11,088 nucleotides of DNA from BOG-908 sp964657885. GTDB lineage: Bacteria > Pseudomonadota > Alphaproteobacteria > Acetobacterales > Acetobacteraceae. The stretch spans positions 1-11,088 of the forward strand of contig CAZZWO010000089.1 in NCBI GenBank assembly GCA_964657885.1. The letters are read 5' to 3'. The notes beneath the pieces were generated by a model. The model had not been told where the DNA came from, did not search any database, and saw only the letters and a list, made by a program, of their open reading frames with translations. The translations under genes and the position numbers were made by a program. Shown piece after piece: positions 1-8,400 of this stretch. Position 1 is the first letter of the stretch, and every line of letters begins with the position of its first letter.

Positions 1-30
1 TGCGGCTGCGAGCCGCGCCCCTCTTTTACG
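1..30. repeat. Hairpin-forming direct repeat, copy 1
   Basis: First of two near-identical 30-bp copies whose starts are 39 bp apart; it lies at the window edge, so further copies may exist to the left. It contains an inverted repeat, GCGGCT at 2-7 pairing with AGCCGC at 11-16, with loop GCG. A pyrimidine stretch with four T (CCCCTCTTTTAC) follows on the plus strand. The layout resembles a REP-like extragenic palindrome or a weak plus-strand terminator. Which of these it is cannot be decided here. Confidence 0.7.
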
Positions 31-39
31 ATCTCATGA

Positions 40-69
40 TGCGGCTGCAAGCCGCGCCCCTCTTTTACG
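40..69. repeat. Hairpin-forming direct repeat, copy 2
   Basis: This copy matches copy 1 at 29 of 30 positions. The single difference (G10 in copy 1, A49 here) falls in the hairpin loop, so the stem 41-46/50-55 is intact. The spacer between copies is 9 bp (ATCTCATGA). The copy sits 21 bp past the stop of the IorA-like gene. Conservation of the stem with change only in the loop hints at selection on structure, but two copies are too few to prove it. Confidence 0.7.
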
Positions 70-90
70 CCCGATTGCTGCGCCATGGGC

Positions 91-543
91 TTAAGCCTCC
101 GCCGCTTCGTGGATGGCCGCGCGGATCCGCACATAGGTGCCGCACCGACAGATGTTGCCGGCCATCGCTGCGTCGATCTGCGGGTCGGTCGGCTTCGGCG
201 TCTGCTGCAACAGGGCTGTCGCCGACATGATCTGTCCCGACTGGCAGTATCCGCACTGCACGACTTCCCGGTCCAGCCACGCCTTTTGCACGCGCGCACC
301 GGCCGGCGATTGGCCGATCGCTTCAATCGTGGTGATCGACGCATCGCCGACGCCGCCTGCGGGCAGCACGCAGCTTCGCACCGCCTGACCGTCGAGATGA
401 ATGGTGCAGGCGCCGCATTGCGCGATGCCGCAGCCGTATTTGGTCCCGGTCATGCCGAGCACGTCGCGCAGCACCCACAGGACCGGCATGTCGGCCGGCA
501 CGTCGACGGCGTGAACCTGTCCGTTGACCTTCAGGTTGATCAT
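91..543 (-). CDS. iorA: IorA-like (2Fe-2S)-binding subunit of a molybdenum hydroxylase
   Basis: Small electron-transfer subunit (150 aa) of the xanthine oxidase/aldehyde oxidase superfamily. It would pass electrons from a molybdopterin large subunit through two [2Fe-2S] clusters. The N-terminal plant-ferredoxin-type domain has Cys38, Cys43, Cys46 and Cys58 (CX4CX2CX11C). The C-terminal all-helical domain has the CGYC pair Cys97/Cys100 and the CRC pair Cys132/Cys134. All eight cluster ligands are present and the length is normal for the family. The stretches KYGCGIAQCGACT and AGNICRCGTYVRIR closely resemble the isoquinoline 1-oxidoreductase alpha subunit, but related aldehyde or nicotinate oxidases share them, so the substrate is unknown. 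The start is supported by GAGG six bases upstream. No signal peptide is visible. The molybdopterin subunit that usually follows directly is not seen; the 90 bp to the window edge hold repeats instead. It lies 89 bp downstream of the sugar transferase and may have its own promoter. Confidence 0.9.
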   Translation of the reverse strand: MINLKVNGQVHAVDVPADMPVLWVLRDVLGMTGTKYGCGIAQCGACTIHLDGQAVRSCVLPAGGVGDASITTIEAIGQSPAGARVQKAWLDREVVQCGYCQSGQIMSATALLQQTPKPTDPQIDAAMAGNICRCGTYVRIRAAIHEAAEA

Positions 544-549
544 CGATTG

Positions 550-553
550 CCTC
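550..553 (-). promoter_or_regulatory. Ribosome binding site of the IorA-like gene
   Basis: The minus strand reads GAGG followed by a six-base spacer and the ATG at 543. This good Shine-Dalgarno match fixes the start of the IorA-like subunit. Confidence 0.6.
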
Positions 554-611
554 GCGCCAGGTGACGCCCGACTGTATCCCTAATCCGGCAGCGTGCAAGT
601 AAGCCGGCCGA

Positions 612-637
612 AGAGACCGTCAGCAGAGACCGTCAGC
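612..637. repeat. Tandem 13-bp duplication at the 3' end of the sugar transferase gene
   Basis: AGAGACCGTCAGC occurs twice without spacer (612-624 and 625-637). The right copy contains the stop codon of the sugar transferase (633-635). It looks like a simple slippage duplication that left the reading frame unharmed. Confidence 0.8.
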
Positions 638-2066
638 GCACGCCGCTCGGCCAAAGCACCACGCGAAGCGTTTGCAGCAGGATCAGCAGGTCGAACAGTA
701 TCGAGAAGTTTTTGACGTAGTATAGGTCGTAGCTCAATTTGGAGCGGGCGTCGTCCAGCGAGGCGCCGTACGGATAATTGATTTGCGCCCAGCCGGTCAG
801 CCCGGCCTTCACCATGTGGCGTTCGTTGTATAATGGCAGTTGCTCGGCCAGTTGCGCGATGAAAGTCGGGCGTTCCGGACGCGGCCCCACCAGCGACATG
901 TCGCCCCGCAGCACGTTGATCAGCTGCGGCATCTCGTCGATGCGTGACTGGCGCAGGAAGCTTCCCACCCGGGTGATCCTCGGATCGCGCGCCTCGGCCC
1001 AGACGGCGCCGAACTTCTCCGCGTCCGTGCGCATCGTCCGCATCTTGAAGATGCGGAACGCCCGGCCGTTCCTGGTGACCCGGTCCTGGCTGTACAGCAC
1101 CGGGCCACGGTCATCGAACTTGATGGCGACGGCGGCACCGATGAGAAACGGCGAGAACAGCAGCAGGAGTACAAGGCTGACCGTGACGTCGAGCATCCGC
1201 TTCAGCGCATTGTCGATCACGCCGAAGTAGAAGCCACTCGAATACAGCAGCCAGCCGACCTCGATCCGCCTGATGTCCACCCGCCGGATCTCGTGTTCCA
1301 GGAATGTCAGGTATTGGACGACCGGGAAGCCTTCCTTCTTGCAGGCGAGCAGGCTGTCGAGCGGCATGCCGCGCCTTTCGTCGGGCGCGACCACGATCTC
1401 GTCGGGTTCGAACCGGCGTGCGACGGTCAGCACGTCGGCGTCCGACACCAGTTCGATGCCCGGTTCGATCGCCGCTGTCAGCCGCGGGTCCACATCCCCG
1501 AAAGCCGCTTCGTGAACGAACTGCATCTGGTATTGCGGATGGCTTCCTTCGTTGCGCAGCATGCACAGCAGGTCCCACGCGCGCTGCCCGGCGCCGACCA
1601 CCAGCAGACGGCGGTGGAAGATGCCGCGCCGTTTCAGGCCAGAAAAGATCAGCCGGGCCGCCAGCCCCGACAGGCAGAAACCGATGACGGCGCCCGAGAA
1701 CAGCCGCACCCGGTTGACCGGCGAGCCGATGGAAAAGCCTGCCGCAACCAGCAGGATGGCGGTCCCGACAGCGCCGAGGCTGACCGCGAGCGGCACCCGC
1801 CCGAGCGACTCGCGGGTCTGGATGATCGCCTCGCGCCGGTACAGCCCCAGCGCGTAGGACGAAACCAGGTTGGCCGCCGGATATACCAGCGCCGCCAGGC
1901 CGTCGGGCGTGGCACGGAAACACTCCTGGCCCCAACAGCCGAAATGCAGCAGCACCGGCCACACGATGAGCATGGCGACAAGGTCGAGAAGGAAAAGCGC
2001 TATACCCGTCGTCATCGCGCCACGTCCGCCCAGCCTCCTCGAACGCATGCATCGAAGCGCCCGCAT
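633..2066 (-). CDS. Polyprenyl-phosphate sugar phosphotransferase, PEP-CTERM/XrtA-associated type
   Basis: Inner-membrane initiating enzyme of exopolysaccharide synthesis. It moves a sugar-1-phosphate from a nucleotide sugar to undecaprenyl phosphate. With the chosen start (477 aa), four N-terminal membrane segments lie near residues 23-42, 57-76, 93-112 and 122-141. A CoA-binding-like Rossmann segment follows (VVGAGQRA, 156-163). A fifth membrane segment (294-314) precedes the catalytic bacterial sugar transferase domain. That domain shows KRMLD (289-293), FKMRTM (340-345), RIDEMPQ (375-381), GDMSLVGPRPERP (388-400) and GLTGWAQINYPYG (422-434). The segment FLEHE...GWLLYSSGF (255-279) and the C-terminal YDLYYVKN region match my memory of the TIGR03013 family, found with XrtA/PEP-CTERM exopolysaccharide loci. 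The start is uncertain. The frame is open to an ATG at 2249, but that extension reads like noncoding sequence. ATG 2066 has a weak GGGA five to eight bases upstream. ATG 2015 would give 460 aa, close to the family norm, but leaves few charged residues before the first membrane segment. No other polysaccharide gene lies nearby. Confidence 0.9.
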   Translation of the reverse strand: MRALRCMRSRRLGGRGAMTTGIALFLLDLVAMLIVWPVLLHFGCWGQECFRATPDGLAALVYPAANLVSSYALGLYRREAIIQTRESLGRVPLAVSLGAVGTAILLVAAGFSIGSPVNRVRLFSGAVIGFCLSGLAARLIFSGLKRRGIFHRRLLVVGAGQRAWDLLCMLRNEGSHPQYQMQFVHEAAFGDVDPRLTAAIEPGIELVSDADVLTVARRFEPDEIVVAPDERRGMPLDSLLACKKEGFPVVQYLTFLEHEIRRVDIRRIEVGWLLYSSGFYFGVIDNALKRMLDVTVSLVLLLLFSPFLIGAAVAIKFDDRGPVLYSQDRVTRNGRAFRIFKMRTMRTDAEKFGAVWAEARDPRITRVGSFLRQSRIDEMPQLINVLRGDMSLVGPRPERPTFIAQLAEQLPLYNERHMVKAGLTGWAQINYPYGASLDDARSKLSYDLYYVKNFSILFDLLILLQTLRVVLWPSGVR

Positions 2067-2276
2067 CGTTGTCCCAGGCAGACCGCGATGGTGCGGCCGC
2101 GTGAAACACGTTCTCGAAAATGTCACTAGCATTGCTGAAAGCGGCACGCACGGGGCGGCAGGGATGCAATTTGCGCGATTGTGTCCGGCGTGGTTCTCGC
2201 GCAACAGGATCGGCCGTTCCGCTGGCCGGCTTTGCGCGAAGTCTCGCATGGAGCGGGCGATGCTCCGGGTCGGCGA
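2067..2276. other. Intergenic gap between mdtC-like gene and sugar transferase
   Basis: These 210 bp lie between two minus-strand genes. The frame of the sugar transferase stays open through most of it (to 2249), but I see no domain or coding character there. Short inverted repeats exist (for example GGAG/CTCC just after the mdtC-like stop, and CGGCC/GGCCG further on), but none has a T tract, so I do not call a terminator. No convincing -35/-10 pair was found. The length suggests the sugar transferase may have its own promoter here. Confidence 0.4.
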
Positions 2277-5200
2277 TCAGTCCGCGGCGGCGGCCACCTG
2301 CCCGGTCGACTGCTCCGGGGCATGCACGATCCGCCGGCGGCGCCCGCGGGCCCGGCGCTCCAGCAACAGGTAGATGACCGGGGTGGTGTAAAGGGTCAGT
2401 GCCTGGCTGACGACTAGCCCGCCGACGATGGCGATGCCGAGCGGGCGGCGAAGTTCCGAGCCTGTACCGAGGGCGAGGGCGAGGGGCAGGGCGCCGCACA
2501 GCGCGGTCAGCGTGGTCATGATGATCGGCCGGAACCGCTCCAAACAGGCCTCGCGGATCGCCTCCTCGGGCGACATCCCGCGTTCGCGTTGCGCATCCAG
2601 TGCGAAATCCACCAGCATGATGGCGTTCTTCTTCACGATGCCCATCAGCAGCACGATGCCGACGACGCTGAGCACACCGAGGTTGGTTCCGGTGATCAGG
2701 ATCGCCAGCAACGCGCCCAGCCCCGCCGATGGCAGAGTGGACATGATGGTCAGGGGATGCAGCAGGCTCTCGTAGAGCACGCCGAGCACGATGTAGATCG
2801 ACAGCAGCGCCGCCCCGATCAGCGCCGGTTCGGTTGCCAGCGATTGCAGGAACAGCTTGGCGTTCCCCTCATACTGGATCTGCACCGAAGGCGGGGGCGC
2901 CATGTCGGCCACCACCGCCTTCACCCTTGTGATGGCGGTGCCGAGCGCCAGTCCCGGCTGCAGGTTGAAGCCGATCTCGCCCGCGACGCGCTGCGAGTTG
3001 TGCACGACATTGAGCGCCACGATGCCATAGCTGAGATGCGCCACCGCCCCGAGCGGCACCGGCTGGCCGGTATCGGCGCCGACATAGATGTGGTCGAGGA
3101 AATGCGGGTCGCGTTGCAGCCAGGGCAGCGTTTCCAGCACCACGCTGTACTGGTTGCGCTGCGTGTAGATCGTCGAGACCTGACGTTGCGCCAATGCATT
3201 CGTCAATGCGGTGTCAATTGCCACCGCCGAGACGTGCAGGCGCGACGCAGCCTCGCGGTCGATGGTCAAGGTCGCCTGCGGGGAGGCCGAATCCTGGTCG
3301 GACGTGACTTCCAGGAAGCCCGGCTCTCGCCGGAGCCGCGCCTCGATCTTGGTTTCCCACAAGGCGAGCTCTTCGAGGTTGTCGCCGGTGATGTCCACGC
3401 TGTACTCGCCGCCTCCGCCCTTGTTGTTGCCGCCGCCGAAATCTCCCGGCGCGAACAAGGTGGTTTGCAGGCCGGCGATCGCCTGCAGCTTCGGCCGCAG
3501 GCGCGCGATCACCGCGTTCGCACGGATGCTGCGTTCGGAAACCGGCTTCAGCGAAATCAGCAGGGTGCCCTGGTTCGCAGTGTCGAAGCCGGTCGCGACC
3601 CCGACGATCGATCCGACATTGGCAACCGCAGGATCGGCCAGCAGCACGTCGATCACCCGGCGTTGCAGCGCGACCATCTCCTCGAAAGACGCATTTGCCG
3701 AACCGATGGTGGTGCCGCGCAACAGGCCGGTATCCTGCTCGGCCACGAAGTTCTTCGGCACCGCGCCATAGAGGAAGAACGTGAGGATGACAGTGAGCAG
3801 GGTGACGCCGAGCATCGTCCAGCGGTGCCGCAGGGCCCAGTCCGCGCCCTTCATGTAGCGGTTGGTGACGGACCGGAAGTAACGCTCGACCGCGGCGTCT
3901 GCGCGGCCGAGCCAGCCGGTCGGTTCGGTGTCGGCAAGGCGTCCGCACACCATCGGCGTGAGCGTCAGCGACACCACCGCGGACAGGCAGATGGCGATGG
4001 TCAGGGTGAACGCGAATTCGTGGAAGATGCGGCCGAGCAGCCCGCCCATGAACAGGAGCGGGATGAACACCGCCACCAGCGACAGCGTGATGGAGATCAC
4101 GGTGAACCCGATCTGCCGTGATCCCAGCAAGGCCGCTTCCAGACGGCCCATTCCCTGCTCGCGCAGCCGCGTGATGTTCTCGATCATGACGATGGCGTCG
4201 TCCACCACGAAGCCGACCGAAATCGTCACCGCCATCAGCGAGTAGTTGTTGAGCGAAAAGCCCATCGCCCACATGCCCGCGGCGGTGCCCGCCAGCGAGA
4301 GGGGGACCGTGACTGCAGCGGCAACCGTTGCCGCCAGCCTGCGCAGGAAGATCATCACCGTCAGCAGCACCAGCACGCCGGTGATCAGCAGGGTCAGCTT
4401 CACGTCGTTGGTGCTGGCGCGGATGGTTTGGGTGCGGTCGTCGAGCACCGTGATGCGGATGTCCGGCGAGATCCAGCGCTGCATCTGCGGCAGCAGGGCG
4501 CGGATGCGATCCACCGTTTCGATGATGTTGGCGCCCGGTATCTTGTACATGCGCATCAGGATCGCCGGCGTGTGGCCATTCCAGGCGGCGAGCCGGAGGT
4601 TGCTGATGCTGTCGGTTACGCGTGCCACATCGGACAGCCGCAACACCGCGCCGTTCTTGGTCTTGAGCACGACGCGGCCGTAGGCGGCGGCGCGGTCGAT
4701 CTGGCCGTTGATCGCGATCTCCTCGGCGCGCTTCGGTCCCTGGAAGCTGCCGGTGGGTTCCAGCACGTTGGCATGCACGATCGCCTGCCGCACATCATCG
4801 GACGAAATGCCCGCAGCCCGCAGCGCGCCAGGGTCGAGCTGTACGCGGATCGCCGGTGTCTGCCCGCCGTCGATCTGCACCCGGCTGACGCCCTCGACCT
4901 GGCTGATCCGCTGCTGCAGCACGGTGTCCGCGGCCTCGTAAATCTGGCCTACGGACAAGTGATCCGACGACAGCGCGATGGTGACGATCGCCGGGTCGGC
5001 CGGATTGAACTTCTTGTAGGTCGGGCGCACCGGCAGCCCTGACGGCAGGTCGGTCTGTGCCGCGTTGATTGCCGATTGCACCTCGCGTGCCGCGTCGTCG
5101 GTGCTGCGGTCCAGGTCGAACAGCACGATGACGTTCGCGTTGCCTGTCGAGCTGGTCGAGAACATGTCCGACACGCCGCCGATCTCGCCGATCCGCCGTT

Positions 5201-5402
5201 CCAGCGGCGCGGCGATCGAGTTGGCCATCGTTGCGGGGTCAGCGCCAGGGCGCGAGGCGAAAACCACGATTGCCGGCACGTCCACGTTCGGCAGCGCGGC
5301 CACCGGCAGGAACAGGTAGCTGACCACGCCGGCCGCCAGCAGGCCGAGCGACAGCAGCAGCGTCGCTACCGGCCGCAGGATGAAGATGCGCGAGAAATTC
5401 AT
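2277..5402 (-). CDS. mdtC: RND efflux permease, MdtC-like subunit
   Basis: Large inner-membrane proton-driven exporter (1041 aa, usual length) of the hydrophobe/amphiphile efflux (HAE1) group. It shows the RND plan of twelve membrane helices and two large periplasmic loops (about residues 30-335 and 550-855). The start resembles E. coli MdtC, with an RPVATLLLS motif in the first helix. The proton-relay residues are intact: Asp401-Asp402 in TM4 (GFVVDDAIVMIEN), Lys925 in TM10 (GIVKKNAIMLVDF), and Arg956 plus Thr963/Thr964 in TM11 (RFRPIIMTT). An unusual Gly/Asn-rich stretch lies at residues 655-665 (FGGGNNKGGGG), where the MdtB-like partner has an ordinary QIGARVSRTQYQY segment. Its ATG overlaps the stop of the upstream mdtB-like gene (ATGA). 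There is no good Shine-Dalgarno, so translation is probably coupled. E. coli MdtB and MdtC form a B2C heterotrimer, and the same is inferred here. The family assignment is secure, the MdtC orthology less so. Confidence 0.93.
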   Translation of the reverse strand: MNFSRIFILRPVATLLLSLGLLAAGVVSYLFLPVAALPNVDVPAIVVFASRPGADPATMANSIAAPLERRIGEIGGVSDMFSTSSTGNANVIVLFDLDRSTDDAAREVQSAINAAQTDLPSGLPVRPTYKKFNPADPAIVTIALSSDHLSVGQIYEAADTVLQQRISQVEGVSRVQIDGGQTPAIRVQLDPGALRAAGISSDDVRQAIVHANVLEPTGSFQGPKRAEEIAINGQIDRAAAYGRVVLKTKNGAVLRLSDVARVTDSISNLRLAAWNGHTPAILMRMYKIPGANIIETVDRIRALLPQMQRWISPDIRITVLDDRTQTIRASTNDVKLTLLITGVLVLLTVMIFLRRLAATVAAAVTVPLSLAGTAAGMWAMGFSLNNYSLMAVTISVGFVVDDAIVMIENITRLREQGMGRLEAALLGSRQIGFTVISITLSLVAVFIPLLFMGGLLGRIFHEFAFTLTIAICLSAVVSLTLTPMVCGRLADTEPTGWLGRADAAVERYFRSVTNRYMKGADWALRHRWTMLGVTLLTVILTFFLYGAVPKNFVAEQDTGLLRGTTIGSANASFEEMVALQRRVIDVLLADPAVANVGSIVGVATGFDTANQGTLLISLKPVSERSIRANAVIARLRPKLQAIAGLQTTLFAPGDFGGGNNKGGGGEYSVDITGDNLEELALWETKIEARLRREPGFLEVTSDQDSASPQATLTIDREAASRLHVSAVAIDTALTNALAQRQVSTIYTQRNQYSVVLETLPWLQRDPHFLDHIYVGADTGQPVPLGAVAHLSYGIVALNVVHNSQRVAGEIGFNLQPGLALGTAITRVKAVVADMAPPPSVQIQYEGNAKLFLQSLATEPALIGAALLSIYIVLGVLYESLLHPLTIMSTLPSAGLGALLAILITGTNLGVLSVVGIVLLMGIVKKNAIMLVDFALDAQRERGMSPEEAIREACLERFRPIIMTTLTALCGALPLALALGTGSELRRPLGIAIVGGLVVSQALTLYTTPVIYLLLERRARGRRRRIVHAPEQSTGQVAAAAD
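5399..5402 (-). promoter_or_regulatory. ATGA start/stop overlap coupling the two RND permeases
   Basis: On the minus strand the TGA stop of the mdtB-like gene and the ATG of the mdtC-like gene share the tetranucleotide ATGA. The bases upstream (GCTGCCGCAGA) hold no clear Shine-Dalgarno. Termination-reinitiation is therefore the likely way the second subunit is made, which would tie the two subunit levels together. Confidence 0.7.
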
Positions 5403-8400
5403 TCTGCGGCAGCCAGGCCCACGCGTGCCGCACGACGCTCGGTGAGCCGCCGCCGCAAGCGCTCGAACCCGACATAGATGGCCGGCGTGGTGTAGAGCGT
5501 CAGCACCTGGCTCAGCAGCAGGCCGCCGACGATGGTGACGCCGAGCGGCCAGCGCAACTCGCTCCCCGTGCCGCGGTCGAGCACGAGCGGCAGCGAGCCG
5601 AGCAGAGCGGCGGCTGTCGTCATCATGATCGGGCGGAAGCGAAGCACGCAGGCCTCCACAGCGGCTTCCTCGGGCGACAGGCCGCGCGTGCGCTCCGCTT
5701 CCAGCGCAAAATCGACCACCAGGATGCCGTTCTTTTTTACGATGCCCATCAGCAGCACGATGCCGACCAGCGCCACGATCGACAGGTCCGCTCCGGTGAA
5801 CATCAGCGCCAGCAACGCACCGATGCCGGCGGAGGGCAGGGTGGACAGGATGGTGACCGGATGGATGAAGCTCTCATACAGCACGCCCAGCACGATGTAG
5901 ATCACCGCAACCGCTGCCAGGATCAGCCACGGCTCGGCCGCCAGGCTGCGCTGGAACTCGGCGGCATCGCCCGAGTAGGCGCCGATGATGGTCGCCGGTA
6001 ACCCGATCGCCTGCTCCGCCTCCTGCACCGCTTGTACCGCTCGGCCCAGCGATGCGCCGGGCCGCACGTCGAAGCTGACGGTGACCGACGGGAACTGCGA
6101 CTGATGCGTGATCACCAGCGGGGCCGTCCGCCTCACCAGGCGCGCCACGGCCAGCAATGGCACCTGCGCCACGGTGTTTGTCGTGGCAACGGTCGTTGTC
6201 GCAATCTGCGCCGCGCCGTTCGCGCCGAAGCTGGCGACCGTGCCCGGAACGCGCAACTTGGCGAGCGAATTGGGATCGGCGATCCAGGACGGGTCGGCCT
6301 GCATCACCACGCGATACTGGTTGCTCTGCTGGTAGATGGTGCTGACCTGCCGCTGCCCGAACGCGTCGTACAACACGTCCTCGATCGCCTGCATCGTCAC
6401 GCCGAGGCGCGTGGCGCGGTCACGGTCCACCACGATCTCGGTTGCGAACCCGTTCTCCTGCTGGTCGCTGGTGACGTTCGCCAGGTCGGGGGCATGCGCC
6501 AGCCGGTCCAGCAACAGCGGCGTCCAGTGCTGCAACTCCGCAGCATCGGTGTCGGTCAGCGTGTATTGGTATTGCGTCCGGCTGACGCGGGCGCCGATCT
6601 GGATGTCCTGCACCGGCTGCATGAACACCGACAACCCCGCAACGCCGGACAGTGCCGATTGGAGCCGTGCGATCACCGTCTGCACCGTCTCGCGCTGGCG
6701 GCGCGGCTTCAACACGATCGACAGACGGCCGACATTCGGCGTCGGGTTCACGCTGCCCGCACCGACCAGCGATGCGACGCTCTCGACCGCAGGATCGCGT
6801 TCGACGATCGACGCCGCTTGCAGCTGCAACGCAGACATCGCAGGCACCGACACGTTCTGTGCAGCTTCGGTCGTGGCGACGATCGCCCCGGTATCCTGTT
6901 GCGGCAGGAAGCCTTTCGGCACCAGCACGTACAGCACGATGGTGCCGGCGAGCGTCAGGACGGCGATGGACAGCACCAGCCCCTGATGGCGCAGGCTGAC
7001 GATCAGGCTGCGGCGATACCGTTCAAGCACACCGCCGAAAAAGCGCTCGGTGCGCGTCGGCGGCACGTCGCGGAACGGTTTCAGCAGGCGGCCGCACATC
7101 ATCGGCGTCAGGGTCAGCGATATCACCGCGGAAACCGCAACCGCCACCGACAGCGTGACCGAGAACTCCTTGAACAACCGGCCGACGACGCCGCCCATGA
7201 ACAGCAGCGGGATGAACACCGCGATGAGCGAAACCGTCAGCGACACGATGGTGAAGCCGATCTGCCCGGCGCCGCGAAATGCGGCTTCCAGCGGCGGCAC
7301 GCCATCTTCGATGTAGCGCACCACGTTTTCGATCATGACGATGGCGTCGTCGACGACGAAGCCCGACGCAACGGTCAGCGCCATGAGCGACAAATTGTCC
7401 AGCCCGTAGCCGAGCCAGTCCATGATGCCGAACGTGCCGATCAGGCTGAGCGGCAAGGCGACCGCCGGAATGATGGTGGCGCGCCAGCTCCGCAGGAACA
7501 GGAAGATCACGCCCACCACCAGCAACATCGACAGCAGCAGGGTGCGCTGGACGTCGGCGACCGACGCGCGGATGGTCGCGGTCCGGTCCGCCGCCAATTC
7601 CATGTGGATGCCCGGCGGCAGCGCGCGGGTCAGGCCCGGCAACTCGCTCCGCACTGCATCGACGGTGCCCACGATGTTGGCGCCGGGTTGCCGCTGCACG
7701 TCCAGCAACACCGCCGGCCTGCCTTTGTACCAAGCGGCGACGCGGTCGTTCTCCACACCATGGACGACGGTGCCGACATCGCTCAGCCGTACTGCGGCGC
7801 CGGCGCGCCACGCCAGGATCAGGCTGCGATAGGCTTCCGGCGTTAGCAGCTGGTCGTTGGTGCCGACCGCGTAAGACAGGTGCTTGCCGTTGAAGCTGCC
7901 CTTCGCGCCGCTGACATTGGCCGCGGTGATCGCACTGCGCACGTCTTCCATCGACAGCCCGTAGGCGGCGAGGCGTGCGGGATCGAGCTGCACGCGGATC
8001 GCCGGCTTCAGCCCGCCCTGCACCACCACGCGGCCGACCCCGTCGATCTGGCTCAGCTTGGGCTGCAGCAGCGTGTCGGCGGCGTCGGCCACCTGGTCCA
8101 CCGGCACGGTGTCGCTGGTGATGGCGAGGCTCAGGATCGGCGCGTCGGCCGGGTTCACGCGGTTGTAGCTGGGCGGATAGGGCAGCGACTGCGGCAGGAT
8201 GCCCTGCGCCGCGTTGATCGCCGCCTGCACATCCTGCGCCGCGCCATCGATGCTGCGGGTCAGGTCGAACTGCAGCGTGATTTCGCTGACACCCACCGCG
8301 GAACTGCTCTGCATCGTGGTGATGCCGTTGATCTGGCCCAACTGCCGTTCCAGCGGCGCCGTCACCAGCGTCGCCATCGTATCCGGCCCGGCGCCGGGAT

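Noticed and set aside
36..230. Small plus-strand open frame starting in the left repeats, with repeated RL(R/Q)AAPLFY
   Set aside because: Most of it is antisense to the well-supported IorA-like gene and the composition is Arg/Pro-rich; the repeated peptide is explained by the 39-bp DNA spacing. Kept only as a note under the repeat finding.
2067..2249. N-terminal extension of the sugar transferase to the ATG at 2249
   Set aside because: It adds 61 residues with no membrane or family character and would make the protein clearly longer than its relatives; an internal start is more likely.
1111..2499. 462-codon minus-strand open frame overlapping the sugar transferase and the end of the mdtC-like gene
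   Set aside because: Out-of-frame shadow, Arg/Pro/Ala-rich, crossing two real genes.
2589..4121. 510-codon plus-strand open frame inside the mdtC-like gene
   Set aside because: Antisense shadow with biased Arg/Gln/His/Asp composition; the minus-strand permease fully explains the region.
6032..7846. 604-codon open frame on the plus strand inside the mdtB-like gene
   Set aside because: Antisense shadow of a clear RND permease in GC-rich DNA; the product is Arg/His/Asp/Gln-rich with no domain.
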